From: Siphonodentalium dalli
Lineage: Eukaryota; Mollusca; Scaphopoda; Gadilida; Siphonodentaliidae
Direction of reading: 5' to 3'
DNA: 64,000 nt
Assembly (NCBI GenBank): GCA_032622095.1
Contig: CP136069.1
Coordinates: 84,218,958 to 84,282,957 of the forward strand
Of the stretch, positions 25,321 through 34,568 are shown piece after piece; the first letter of the stretch is position 1; the number at the start of each line of letters is the position of its first letter. The notes beneath the pieces are model-generated. The model was not told the origin of the DNA and did not search any database. It saw only the letters and a program-made list of their open reading frames with translations. The translations under genes and the position numbers were made by a program.

Positions 25321-26133
25321 CATGTTCGAATGAAATTAACAAGGATTAACCATTATTTACTCGAGAATGGTCCTGAATTATGCTTTATTGAGAAAGTAAT
25401 ACTTATATTATTAAATTTCATCACATGCATGGCTGTTATCTTTGATGTGATAGGAATGAAAATTAGTTAATTACCGCACATACATGTAGCATGAATGCCA
25501 AGCTTTGGTGGTCCAACTATATCCCATGGATTGTTTGCGAGATTGGCTTTTTTTTTTTTGTGAAAGGGAACTTTCCACTTTGAAGATTGGTTTCGGGAAT
25601 ACCTGTTGTGATAGCTAGGCTTGTGACTAATTATCAATTATTAGTAGGCCTACTGTATAATAGACATTCATTTTGGTATTGAGAGATCTTCGCATAGATC
25701 TACGCAAATGACGCGAGTACGTCAATATACCTCATAATTCATCAGCGTTTAAATTTGCAACATTCTAAATGTTGTATTCGCATGCCGGTTTTTTTTTATT
25801 TTCACGGTATGTATAATATATATAATATATAAGGTGAGAAATGAATACCCATTATCAACTGTGCACCAGAGATCGTCTCAACGTTGCACCTGACATCGCA
25901 TATCACGGTTACCATTTGTGATATTCACACATACATCATTGAGGGTCAAATTTGATGTTGTGTTAGTGGCGATGTTTCGACTAATTTGATATAGTTTTAT
26001 CAAGTGGGAGACAGGTTGATAAACTTATATTGATTCGGTAAAGTCTCATCAGAGTGTGAACCGTTTTTTTTTTTGAAACAACCAAAAAATAGTGAGCAGA
26101 ATCGAGCTCTTAGTTATTTTAGATAAATTGTGT

Positions 26134-26149
26134 GGCCCTGAAAAGGGCC
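26134..26149 (-). terminator. histone-type 3' stem-loop in MULE copy 1
   Basis: On the minus strand: 5' AAAAA, GGCCCT-TTTC-AGGGCC, then ACACAA. Stem and loop fit the replication-dependent histone consensus. It lies about 970 bases downstream of the transposase remnant, in the same orientation. A U-rich/AATAAA-containing stretch lies in between, so its use is uncertain. Confidence 0.5.
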
Positions 26150-26290
26150 TTTTTAAATCTTGGACTTTCATATTCTTCGCTATGGAGCTAGAAATTCACC
26201 TGATAAACTTGAAAAACATTAATAACTCCACCTGAAATTAAACGTGAAATTAAATAATTTTAATAATATATATAGGCCTAGCATTTATGA

Positions 26291-26616
26291 CACGATCATA
26301 ATCCTACTGATGTCTAGCTCGTTTTCCGATATGTTTACCAAGGAACTCCACGTTCAGCGCGTGTCACTAACGGTGACTCGCCCCAAGGTGAGTTGGGCAT
26401 CAGTAGAATTACGCATATATCTATGGTATTATTTAACATTAAATTATAATATAGATCAATATAAGCATTTACATAATGGCACGATCATCATCCTACTTAT
26501 ATCCAGCTCTCGTTTCCCGATACGTTTACCAGGGAGCTCCACGTTCAGCGTGTGTCACAATCGGTGACTCACCCCAAGGTGAGTTGGGCATAAGTAGGAT
26601 GCATCGTGTCATTATA
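26291..26616. repeat. tandem pair of long imperfect hairpins
   Basis: Unit 1 (26291-26414) and unit 2 (26475-26616) share sequence and folding. The outer stem of unit 2 pairs 'cacgatcatcatcctacttat' only approximately with its mate 'ataagtaggatgcatcgtg'. Internal hairpins gactcaccccaaggtgagtt and gtcacaatcggtgac are kept in both units, with some compensating changes in the outer stem (actgatg/catcagt against acttat/ataagt). The pair recurs at 47591-47916. Confidence 0.5.
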
Positions 26617-27102
26617 CCATATATACAACGGAGTCAACGCCATGGAGAGGGTGCAGTTCCGCCCAGCTACCATAAGGTCGGTCGGGGCGCCCAATCTCTT
26701 ATATATAGTGATGCAATGCCATGTTCGACTTTTTCTTTCTTTTTATTTTTCTCTTTTCTTCTCTAGAACTAAAAACAAATATCTGTGACTACACGTCAAT
26801 AAAACCATGCAGTCACATATGCCTTAATTGTCGTTCTACTTTATTTTTTGCTCTTTTTCGGGGCTGGCTTCTTGGTACTGCTTGGTAATTTCGGGATGGT
26901 TGTCGTTTTGGCATTTCTTTTTCTTTTTCTTTGTCCTGGTTTCTTTCCGCCATTCAATGAAATGAGCACCGATCTAAGGCCGTCTGTCGTTCGCTGGTAT
27001 CGGTCTCCTGCTGGCTTCGCCGTCTTGAGAAATCGCTGGTAATGTCGGTCGCGATCCTCTTTTGATTTTGTCGCCCAAACATCAGGTTTTACAGTAAAGC
27101 GC

Positions 27103-28355
27103 CTATATTCGGGAGCAAGTTGATATTGTCCGAACCCGGCCGATCATACTGCGTTGCAGCTCCTTGTATTCGCCGCTAAACACGTCATACAGTTTTGTAA
27201 TTAAATCGCTCAAGTTCTGTTTTTTCCAATTCACTGCTTGTTTGAGAATATGATTAAGGCTTTCACAGTTGTTGTTAGTCCAATTAACTACGTCGAGAAG
27301 GGGCCCAGGTTGAGTCGATGTGACGAAATTTTCTTTCAAAAGCGGAGTCAGTCTGTTGTCAAAGTAGTCGTCAAATTTTGTCTGTGCCGTCAGTTTTTGA
27401 TTTCTGATTTCTTGCTTGGCTCTTAGTAGTCGGGATTCAAATGTCAGTGTATCGTCTGATGAAGTAATACCTGTGTCTTTGTCGAAAATGGCATCTACAA
27501 TTGGCTTCCTCTGTTCTGTTGATGCTCCCACCACGTCCTTCAGATAGTCTAATACATTTGTTTTCAGATGACGATTACAAGAAAGTCGGTTCCCGGATGG
27601 AAAGCAAGAGTCGATCGCTTTCCGCATTGCCAATTCATCGTCCGTGCCTATTGTTGGACTGTGGGGTGCGTCGGCGATGACTGTCGCAATTTCGCCGAAA
27701 AACGAACGAAAAGACGGGAAGTCACTATTCCCATGTAAAAAAGCTGGACCTGGAAATATTGGATGCTCGTTGGTGTCCTTGCGAATTACAGATAACTGTT
27801 TATAGCATCCTATCGTCACATGACCGTCTCCTAGATTGAAAGTCTTATCGAAACCCAAGGGTGTTGTAATTGCGGTGGGGAAATTACAGCAAAATCTCTT
27901 AATGTCGTTGATTTGATCCTGGGTGTAAAGAATTACCATCGGAATTTTGTCTTTTGTATGAATAACCTTTTGCACGAATGGGTGATATTGGACTAAGTTC
28001 TCAACTTGTTGAACATGATCTGCAAATTAAGTTGCGGCGATTTCCTTCAACGTTGTCGTTTTTCTTTTTTTCCTGATATTTGATGTTCTGCACTTGCTTT
28101 AGGGACCTTGGGGCTGAGTAGATATCTTCTTCTTCGTTGACCAGTTTTCGATATACTTGATGCGGCTGTCCTGTCGTTGCTTGTTTTTTTATTTTGTCCA
28201 TAGCTGCTTTAGGCATCCTGACATAATCCGCAGACAGTTTAGTGCTTTTGCCATGTGGCGCTGCTCCCGGAAATTTGCCGACATATTCAATCATTGCACG
28301 TTTGTTGATTGACAGGTACTCGTGATCGATCCAAGTTATTCGTTTTTGGTATGTC
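27103..28355 (-). pseudogene. Mutator-like (MULE) transposase, copy 1, broken
   Basis: Same protein as copy 2 (48137-49766). Catalytic landmarks on the minus strand are 'LGFDKTFNLG' (first D), 'IGTDDELAM' (second D) and 'NNCESLNHIL' (likely E). Three lesions are present. The Polinton interrupts the N-terminal region at 28355. A +1 frame change separates the N-terminal frame (ending TGA at 28001) from the core frame, as in copy 2. A 4-bp insertion near 27137 replaces the C-terminal ~86 residues with a short wrong-frame tail ending at 27103. Non-functional. Confidence 0.8.
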
Positions 28356-28647
28356 AGTAGTAATGGTGGGCACTATGGCCCAGTACCCCCCCAGACATGG
28401 GCACTATGGCCCAGTACCCCCCAGACATGGGCACTATGGCCCAGTACCCCCCAGACATGGGCACTATGGCCAATGGGCCATAGTGCCCATGTCTGGGGGG
28501 GTACTGGGCCATAGTGCCCATGTCTGGGGGGTACTGGGCCATAGTGCCCATGTCTGGGGGGTACTGGGCCATAGTTCCCACCCTGAGGATAGATGTTCCT
28601 GTCATTGATGTGACATTTCTGATCGAAAAAATGAAAATGGACTTAGA
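28356..28647. repeat. Polinton left terminal inverted repeat
   Basis: 292 bp. After AGTAGTAATGGTG come over three tandem copies of a 30-bp unit (gggcactatggcccagtacc + ccccagacat), then the same unit inverted over three times. The terminus itself is therefore a large palindrome of about 110-bp arms around 'ggccaatgggcc' (near 28468-28479). The inner part (to acttaga at 28647) matches the right end. Confidence 0.9.
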
Positions 28648-29023
28648 CATTTTTTTCATTACTAATTTAAAGTTTGTATAATTCTGACCAGAGATGACAC
28701 ATCGACACGAACAGAATCAAATGGTGGGGTCCTACAGTGAAAACGATTTTGTTGAAATTTATCATTTTATTTTTCAAAAACAAGAACAAGAACAATGAAC
28801 AATAATATATTATTATACATCAATAATATTAAAAAAAGAACAATAATTTATGTACAAAACAAGGTCTCAGATTTGAAGAAACTTAATTGAACATCCTACA
28901 ACATCCTACGCTGAATCAATAACAAAAGAGTCTATTTTGTGGAGTTGTTGACACATTCGTTGTTATCTGGTCGTCGTCTTCTTTGCGTTGTATGTATATC
29001 AGCCGTCGATGTCCTGGTGAAGT
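28648..29023. other. Polinton left non-coding region
   Basis: AT-rich, no ORF. On the minus strand it contains AATAAA within gaaaaataaaatg (about 28760), suitable as a poly(A) signal for the capsid-gene cluster. No histone-type hairpin is present here. Confidence 0.5.
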
Positions 29024-29497
29024 TTAATTCAACAGCAAATTTGCTTTTCTGTATAATCGACCATAGTGCTTTCCAAACCATCGAACTATTGTTCTGTCAT
29101 TCTTGAAGAAATCCCGAGAATTGAATAATATTTTCATCCTCTTTCCTTTCATCATGTGGTGGAGTGCGAATATACAATATAATCCACACACATTTGTCGC
29201 ACGATGTTGATATCGTGTTGTATTCATAGTCCATGCTGATGAGTTCCTTTTTATGAATGGTAACATATATCGTCTCGGTGGTGGTAGTCCAAATGAGTCG
29301 AAGTATACAGCTGATCTTCCCTTGAATAACATCAATGTCCAGTGTTCTCCTGGCTGATCCGATGAGTGCGTGTTCACAATATATGCTTGAATATGCTGTG
29401 GTTTCTTCTCTGGTAACAGATCTCTAGCACAAACATGTGTGTTAAGTTTACACAACCAGGAATTGTCCAGAATATATTGAAGTTCAGCTGTCTGCAT
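29024..29497 (-). CDS. PRO: adenain-like maturation cysteine protease
   Basis: 157 aa, ATG at 29497. It is the Polinton PRO gene, related to adenovirus protease and the Ulp1/C5 fold, expected to cleave capsid and core precursors during particle maturation. The catalytic set is visible in order: His52 in 'GEHWTLMLF', Asp67 in 'VYFDSFGLP', Gln97 in 'RYQHRATNVCG' and Cys104 in 'NVCGLYCIF'. Length is slightly below adenain. The start overlaps the preceding gene by 14 nt. Probable substrates are the GG-motif proteins at 34569 and 34988 and the basic core protein at 31251 (inference). Confidence 0.9.
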   Translation of the reverse strand: MQTAELQYILDNSWLCKLNTHVCARDLLPEKKPQHIQAYIVNTHSSDQPGEHWTLMLFKGRSAVYFDSFGLPPPRRYMLPFIKRNSSAWTMNTTRYQHRATNVCGLYCIFALHHMMKGKRMKILFNSRDFFKNDRTIVRWFGKHYGRLYRKANLLLN

Positions 29498-29942
29498 CGT
29501 TGTAATTCTCTTTGACTCGCTGTGACCACATCAGAGTCCACTCTGCGTCGATTTTTTTGCGGTTGAGCTCCAAACTGTTTCTCAGATGATCATACATGAT
29601 GAATGCTTCGAACTTCTCCTTGCAGTGTGGGTTTAACCACATCAGCTTCGGGAACCATCTTTCCATAACATTGTATATGTCAATTTTAATCAGCGCTAAG
29701 TCGATAAACTGGTTTGTCCAATCATCAGTTGTAGAGAACAAACACAGAACATGTTCACGTTGACTAGGATGTTCTATTTTACATCCTTCACAGTTTGCTG
29801 ACACTTCCTTGCGAATAAGTTCTTGTAGTTCTTCAATCATAGCGTTGTTGAGTGTGTCCAAGATCAGGCTCCATCTCGGAGCAAAGTTTTGTGAACGTTG
29901 GTGTTCTTCATAGTAGTTCCATAGCTGTGATGTGAAATCCAT
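29484..29942 (-). CDS. conserved-type Polinton protein, unknown role
   Basis: 152 aa, ATG at 29942. It contains a compact Cys/His motif 'CEGCKIEHPSQREHVLC' (residues about 52-69) that could bind zinc, and Trp-rich flanks. I recall similar CxGC..HPSQ..H proteins next to Polinton capsid genes in invertebrates, but not a function. Two nucleotides separate it from the capsid gene upstream, and it overlaps the protease downstream, so it is part of the late cluster. It could be a small virion or regulatory protein. Confidence 0.6.
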   Translation of the reverse strand: MDFTSQLWNYYEEHQRSQNFAPRWSLILDTLNNAMIEELQELIRKEVSANCEGCKIEHPSQREHVLCLFSTTDDWTNQFIDLALIKIDIYNVMERWFPKLMWLNPHCKEKFEAFIMYDHLRNSLELNRKKIDAEWTLMWSQRVKENYNDADS

Positions 29943-29943
29943 C

Positions 29944-31248
29944 CTAATAGTCAGTAAGCACTTCTCTCAAAGCTGTGATCTCTATTTCACTGTCGAATTC
30001 AGCATACACCAAAACGTTGACGGCTGTAGTGAGAGCTGTCAAGAACTGAAGCTCCAAACGCAGGTTCCCTGTCTTTATAGGATGTAGATGTCCCTCGTCA
30101 CTTCCTTGGTCCGGTGTCAAGTCGAAACCCCACAAACAATATCCATTCATATATTCTTTTAAATTAATGCCAATTGATTTGTTAACACCAAACATTCCTA
30201 AAGATTGATACAAAGATAAATATGATCTGAGACATTGTTTTGTTGCGAAGTTTGGTTCAAATGGACGGTTATGTATTGTATGACCGTCTTGACTAACTTC
30301 CAATTTATTCAAACTGAAATGTTTGAAGTGGAATGGATTGGTACCCAAATCTCCATTCATATCTTTATTTTCGACCAACGCAATAAAAATTCTCTTTGGT
30401 AATTGTCCTTGAAATAAGTGGTCTTCAATTTTTGATCTAAGTCCAATACTAATTGTGAAAGTTTTTATTTCTACTCGTCTGATAGGTATTTTCATTTTTG
30501 ACTGGACAATTTCTTGATTTAATTTATTTGAGACCGCTGGAAAGAGACTAACTGTTCTGACATGGAACACAGCTGATTCGAAAACAATTTGTCCATCCTC
30601 GGCGCCAATGAGGCAAAATTTTGATGGTGATCTGTTTAATCTGATACGAATTTCAATTCCATTTGGTAAATATTTTTCTTGAAGAAACAGATCAGTGTGT
30701 AAGCGTCCACATAGTTCAACAATTTTACTACCACCGATCAAACTTTCTCTAGAAGTTAATCCAGCATTGCCACCACCTTTGGTATTCTCTTCAAATTGTT
30801 CTGCTGTATCGCCATACCACATTTCTAAATTTGCTAATTGATTATCTTTATATTCTGGAGAGTATCCCAACAGATTTTCGAAATATGCTCGGTATGGGTA
30901 AGTGTCAGAATTCGAAGTTATCAATTTGTTGTTCAAGTAAACATCGATACTGCTGAACATGCTATGAAAGAAATTGTTAACAGGTGCTAATTCCGTACCA
31001 GCTAGCAAATTAGTTCCATCTTTTTTTGTAATTTTGAATTTCACATAAAGATAAGATTGGTTAATATCTGTCCACTTTTCGGTTTGAGATGGTATGACAA
31101 ACTCTATCGGAGCAGAATTATTCAGCGGTGCAATCGGATGATTTTCGATCCACTGCGATTCTGACATTGTAGCCACCGTTGGTGGAACATGTGTTATATC
31201 AAGTTCCGATTTATTGCATTCGCATGATCCATTTACCATTTGTGCCAT
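29944..31248 (-). CDS. MCP: major capsid protein, double jelly-roll type
   Basis: 434 aa, ATG at 31248. It matches the Polinton/adintovirus major capsid family (also seen in databases as F54H12.2-like proteins). Recognisable segments are the N-terminal 'IEFVIPSQTEKWTDINQSYL', the early 'NNFFHSMFSSIDVYLNNKLI', the mid-region 'YPYRAYFENLLGY' and the late 'FKHFSLNKLEVSQDG'. The family folds as two beta-barrels and forms trimeric capsomers. Beta-rich, with no signal peptide or membrane segment. It sits between the basic core protein (2 nt) and the unknown at 29484 (1 nt). The intact frame implies capsid coding was under selection until recently. Confidence 0.9.
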   Translation of the reverse strand: MAQMVNGSCECNKSELDITHVPPTVATMSESQWIENHPIAPLNNSAPIEFVIPSQTEKWTDINQSYLYVKFKITKKDGTNLLAGTELAPVNNFFHSMFSSIDVYLNNKLITSNSDTYPYRAYFENLLGYSPEYKDNQLANLEMWYGDTAEQFEENTKGGGNAGLTSRESLIGGSKIVELCGRLHTDLFLQEKYLPNGIEIRIRLNRSPSKFCLIGAEDGQIVFESAVFHVRTVSLFPAVSNKLNQEIVQSKMKIPIRRVEIKTFTISIGLRSKIEDHLFQGQLPKRIFIALVENKDMNGDLGTNPFHFKHFSLNKLEVSQDGHTIHNRPFEPNFATKQCLRSYLSLYQSLGMFGVNKSIGINLKEYMNGYCLWGFDLTPDQGSDEGHLHPIKTGNLRLELQFLTALTTAVNVLVYAEFDSEIEITALREVLTDY

Positions 31249-31250
31249 GA

Positions 31251-31625
31251 TTAATCAAAAATATCAAGAGCTCGACTGCTAGGATGTTTTTTCGACTGAC
31301 TTTTTCGGCGTTTGACAGCTGAATGATTCATTTTTGAATTCGCTACTCTTTTTCTAGGTTTTTGTCTCGAGTTCAAAATTTGATTTTTAGCTTGTGTGCC
31401 AAAAGATTTTAAAGCTTTTTTACCTTCAGACATCAACGCTTCTTTCGGACTTTTACCTTGATTAATAATTTCATCTGCAACACCAAAAGTGTGTTTTTTC
31501 GCAAGTTGTAAAGCTGTCCGACCAATCGGTTTTAGAAATGGTACAGCAGATCTCATAAGTGATTTGAAAATTGAACCAATACCGTTACCATATTGCCGTG
31601 GTACACCTCTATACACGGGAAACAT
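31251..31625 (-). CDS. basic virion core protein, adenovirus pX-like
   Basis: 124 aa, ATG at 31625. The N-terminus 'QYGNGIGSIFKSLMRSAVPF' is an amphipathic glycine-containing helix region; the C-terminal third is very basic (KPRKRVANSK, KRRKSQSKK). Small basic proteins with this G-x-G-IF start are found between capsid genes in Polintons and adintoviruses and are compared with adenovirus pX/core proteins (recalled). Likely role: DNA condensation in the particle, after cleavage by the protease. Spacing to the neighbours is 2 and 5 nt. Confidence 0.65.
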   Translation of the reverse strand: MFPVYRGVPRQYGNGIGSIFKSLMRSAVPFLKPIGRTALQLAKKHTFGVADEIINQGKSPKEALMSEGKKALKSFGTQAKNQILNSRQKPRKRVANSKMNHSAVKRRKSQSKKHPSSRALDIFD

Positions 31626-31630
31626 TGTTT

Positions 31631-32482
31631 TTAGAACTCCTCTCGTTTTCTGAAATGCAGCTTCGCCAAAGACTTACCACCAATAAACTGAATTGATTCT
31701 CCTGTGTCGCCACTTATATTTACACTAATTTTGTCAAAGTATGACTTTGAAACTGGAACATAATGTAAATTTAAAAATTCATGTTTTACATGTAATCCGT
31801 CGATATCTCTTTTAATTCTGAAAGAAACAACTCGTAAAATTTGTACTTCAACATTTCCAACAATTGTGAAATCGGCAATATCAGAATAAACAAACATTTG
31901 ATTATGACCAACAAACAAATCTACACCAAACGGAAATCTACTATTTGAATAAAAATCTTCAGAAGCGTTTTCAGTTTTGTAACCCAACTTGTGCAAAAGA
32001 CATTGTGGTAATTCAATTCCTAGTTTTGGGATACTTAAACTCTTGCGAATAATTTTCACACGTTTTGTAACTTTTGAGTACTTGATGTGAAATCCGTATT
32101 CGTTTTGCATTGCTTCTCCAAGTGTTTCATCAATTACATCTTGCATTGTATCAAGTAAATCTGTCGCAGAGGTATACGAACCTTCGCGTATCTGTATTTC
32201 AATTGCACGAACGCCATCAGGTCTCGTAAATATCTTTTCTTCAAAACGATTTTGAAGAACAGACAGTATTATTGCATCAGTTGTAATCAAATTGAATTTA
32301 CACGAATCCCCTGTAACATTGTATGTTTCTGAAGGTGTTATCAGTTCGACTAATGCAACTTCCCATTTTTCTTTATCAATTTGAATTGGTTTTGGTAATT
32401 GTACAGTAATACAACATTGAGAATTGTTTGGATACATCACCATTGAACTGTCGCTCGGAATTGTAATGTAGAAAGGATTCAT
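31631..32482 (-). CDS. mCP: penton-like minor capsid protein
   Basis: 283 aa, ATG at 32482. The N-terminus 'NPFYITIPSDSSMVMYPNNS' followed by 'FTVQLPKPI'-like strands ('CITVQLPKPIQIDKEKWEVA') and 'LVELITPSETYNV' is characteristic of the Polinton minor capsid/penton protein, a single jelly roll forming the fivefold vertices. The mid-region 'GYKTENASEDFYSNSRFPFG' fits the same family. Its ATG overlaps the stop of the membrane-protein gene upstream (ATGA). Length is within what I recall for the family. Confidence 0.8.
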   Translation of the reverse strand: MNPFYITIPSDSSMVMYPNNSQCCITVQLPKPIQIDKEKWEVALVELITPSETYNVTGDSCKFNLITTDAIILSVLQNRFEEKIFTRPDGVRAIEIQIREGSYTSATDLLDTMQDVIDETLGEAMQNEYGFHIKYSKVTKRVKIIRKSLSIPKLGIELPQCLLHKLGYKTENASEDFYSNSRFPFGVDLFVGHNQMFVYSDIADFTIVGNVEVQILRVVSFRIKRDIDGLHVKHEFLNLHYVPVSKSYFDKISVNISGDTGESIQFIGGKSLAKLHFRKREEF

Positions 32483-32742
32483 ACTTTCAAAATTTCTGTC
32501 GACTGATTTTTCAAATATTTCAAACGCGGTGTTGGTAAAATGTATCCCAAAGAACTACTGAGTAAAATTAACCACAGTTCGTTATTTTCACTTTGTAAAC
32601 TTAAATGAACAATTGCTGTAGCGATTATACCAACAATTATAATAATTTGTGTAAAATATGTCACTTGATTTTTTGCAATTTTTTCTCCACAGATTTGAAA
32701 TTGTGATGGAGCATCCAGATCAACTGAACCATTTTGAGCCAT
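32479..32742 (-). CDS. two-helix membrane protein of the Polinton capsid cluster
   Basis: 87 aa from the ATG at 32742 (MAQNGSVDLD). A longer upstream reading overlaps the integrase and is rejected. Two hydrophobic helices, 'YFTQIIIIVGIIATAIVHLS' (about 31-50) and 'LWLILLSSSLGYIL' (about 57-70), flank a short polar loop. The segment 'PSQFQICGEKIAKNQVTYFT' resembles a conserved small Polinton protein I recall beside the penton gene. Possibly a membrane component or a release factor. It begins 10 nt after the integrase stop and overlaps the penton start by 4 nt. Confidence 0.65.
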   Translation of the reverse strand: MAQNGSVDLDAPSQFQICGEKIAKNQVTYFTQIIIIVGIIATAIVHLSLQSENNELWLILLSSSLGYILPTPRLKYLKNQSTEILKV

Positions 32743-32752
32743 GTTAAAAGTT

Positions 32753-33847
32753 TTATACCAAATTTGTGGCAGGAATCCAACTGTCAAATTTTTTAGGATA
32801 ACCAGCCCAATGAACTTTAATTTCTCTAACTGATTTACCAGCAACTTTTCTTGAACGTTTACCAACAACTGATTCAATTTCGTAAACTTTATTATCTTTT
32901 ATATGTTGAATTTCTTTACCATAAAATGATCCTGCGATGTTTTCACCATCTAAATCTACTAATTTGTAAGTTAATGGTGTACTTTTACAAACTCTACTAA
33001 TTTTGAAAATTTCTTTTGTCCAATTTGGAAGATATCCTTTATCAAAAGTTCTCTTTGTTTTATTTATTCTAACAAAATCTCCAACTTTCAAGATCTTATC
33101 TTTTTTCGTTTTTAACTTTCCATAAAGATTTCTGGAAACTTCAATTTCATTTTCTCGAGTTACTAAAACTGGTGCCATCTTAATACTTCTATGAAAACTT
33201 TTGTTGTAAGAATTCACAAAATCGTGCAAAACATCATTGTATTTCAAAGTTTGATTATGTGTAAAATATTTCCACATCTTTGTTTTCAATGTCCGTTGAA
33301 AACGTTCAACTATACTTGCTTTTGTCTCTGGATTCTCTGTTGTGAAAAAATGAATTTTCTTAGATTTCAAAAATTGTAAAAATAATTTATTTTTGAATTC
33401 GGAACCTTTGTCAGATTGAAATGAAACTGGTTTTCGTTTTGATGATTTGAGAATTTTCTGAAATGTTTTAACTAAAGTTTTACCAGTTTTGTCTTTAATT
33501 TTTTCAACCCATGCAAATTTTGAGAACACATCAATAACACAAAGTAAATATCTGTAATTGTCATTGTGCTTTTGCAAAGTTTGCAAATCTGCCAAATCAG
33601 CTTGCCACTGAATATCAATTCCTGCAACAATAGTTTTACGTCTGCGAAATTTCCGAACAATTGGTTTGTGCAAAGTATATGTTTTTTGCCATTGTAACCA
33701 TTTTTTAACATCTGAAAGTTTAATTTTGTTATTTGTTTGTTTCGCATTTTTAAAAAGTTGATTTGCTCCACTGAAACCACCAACTTCTTTTGGATTGTAG
33801 TAAATTTCAGTTAGAAGTTTGTCAAATTTTATGTAAGTGGGGACCAT
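32753..33847 (-). CDS. INT: retroviral-type DDE integrase with chromodomain
   Basis: 364 aa, ATG at 33847. The RNase H-fold core has Asp84 in 'QWQADLADL', Asp146 in 'FQSDKGSEF' and Glu181 in 'IVERFQRT', giving the D,D(34-35)E spacing. An SH3-like strand region follows (about 255-300). A C-terminal chromodomain spans about 320-364 with 'VYEIESVVG' and 'VHWAGYPKKFDSWIPATNLV', which probably guides insertion to particular chromatin. It inserts the linear element with 6-bp staggered cuts, matching the TATGTC duplication seen. The start overlaps the end of the 239-aa gene by 19 nt. Confidence 0.93.
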   Translation of the reverse strand: MVPTYIKFDKLLTEIYYNPKEVGGFSGANQLFKNAKQTNNKIKLSDVKKWLQWQKTYTLHKPIVRKFRRRKTIVAGIDIQWQADLADLQTLQKHNDNYRYLLCVIDVFSKFAWVEKIKDKTGKTLVKTFQKILKSSKRKPVSFQSDKGSEFKNKLFLQFLKSKKIHFFTTENPETKASIVERFQRTLKTKMWKYFTHNQTLKYNDVLHDFVNSYNKSFHRSIKMAPVLVTRENEIEVSRNLYGKLKTKKDKILKVGDFVRINKTKRTFDKGYLPNWTKEIFKISRVCKSTPLTYKLVDLDGENIAGSFYGKEIQHIKDNKVYEIESVVGKRSRKVAGKSVREIKVHWAGYPKKFDSWIPATNLV

Positions 33848-34548
33848 TCTTTCAAAATAGATTTTCTGGTTTTAGGAAAACTTTGAGGTGTGAAAATATC
33901 AACTGAACGTTTTCTTGACTTGCCACTGCTAGGAGTTGCATGAGGTGTATGAAACTCATCACCAGTGTGACCTTTTAAATGTCTTTGTATCCACAACCAT
34001 CGATTCCTGTTACCTACATAATCTTGTGGTACATTAAGTTCCCCCAATCCACGTAGGAATGTTTCATAACCAACTGGGTCAAAACCTTTTCGGTGACGAA
34101 CAACATCGTTTATCAAATCAATTATATTTGATCCAGTAACTGTTTCTGTTCCATAAATTAATTGTCCACGATCATCCCATCTAAGTTTAGGATTAGTTGA
34201 CAACAATGTTAAAATTTGTTGTGCTTTACCACGAAGTTTAGATGGAACACTTTCCAATATATGTTCACTCATGTTCCCAAAGTTTTCAGATAACTTTTGT
34301 TCAGGTAAACTGAATTTTGAATTTAAAGATTTTTGTGAAGTTTTCAATTTGTACAAATTTTCTCCAAATAACTGTGACTTTTCTGATTCAGAAATATTTT
34401 TATCATAAACTGATTTCAATTCTTTGTAAGAATCTGAAACATTTGAAATTGCAGGATCAGGAGGTAATTGAGGTTTATTCATTTCTGACATTTTCCATTG
34501 TTTGAAATCTTCCAACATTCTGAATGGTACAATAACCATTTTCTTCAT
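33829..34548 (-). CDS. Polinton protein of unknown function, 239 aa
   Basis: ATG at 34548; a second ATG three codons later is also possible. N-terminal hydrophobic start 'VIVPFRMLEDF', a polar middle, then an ordered C-terminal region 'LRWDDRGQLIYGTETVTGSN' and 'GYETFLRGLGELNVPQDYVG'. Similar 'G(Y/F)..FL..L....VP' proteins recur in Polinton copies in my memory, without a known role. It lies between the 120-aa GG-motif protein and the integrase, inside the late-gene cluster, so a structural or assembly role is plausible. A basic tail (SGKSRKRSVD) could bind DNA. Confidence 0.55.
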   Translation of the reverse strand: MKKMVIVPFRMLEDFKQWKMSEMNKPQLPPDPAISNVSDSYKELKSVYDKNISESEKSQLFGENLYKLKTSQKSLNSKFSLPEQKLSENFGNMSEHILESVPSKLRGKAQQILTLLSTNPKLRWDDRGQLIYGTETVTGSNIIDLINDVVRHRKGFDPVGYETFLRGLGELNVPQDYVGNRNRWLWIQRHLKGHTGDEFHTPHATPSSGKSRKRSVDIFTPQSFPKTRKSILKEWSPLT

Positions 34549-34568
34549 ATTTATTTGAGATTTAGTTT

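Larger units (their letters stand above)
25321..28355. mobile_element. MULE-bearing segment, copy 1, left part
   Basis: Nearly identical to 46623-49647, differing by a few substitutions, T-run lengths, a TATA-type length change near 26700 and a 4-bp insertion near 27137. It carries a Mutator-like transposase on the minus strand (27103-28355), two long structured hairpins (26291-26616) and a histone-type stem-loop (26134-26149). The segment is cut at 28355 by the Polinton; its right part resumes at 45583. Confidence 0.85.

Noticed and set aside
26291-26320. Hammerhead ribozyme core suggested by ctgatg
   Set aside because: The required CUGANGA and GAAA boxes are not both present in either unit.
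26244-26766. ORFs of 96-107 codons in the MULE segment
   Set aside because: They lie over the structured hairpin pair, have no domain and recur only because the segment is duplicated.
28309-28659. ORFs of about 100 codons on both strands at the Polinton end
   Set aside because: They are translations of the 30-bp palindromic terminal repeat.
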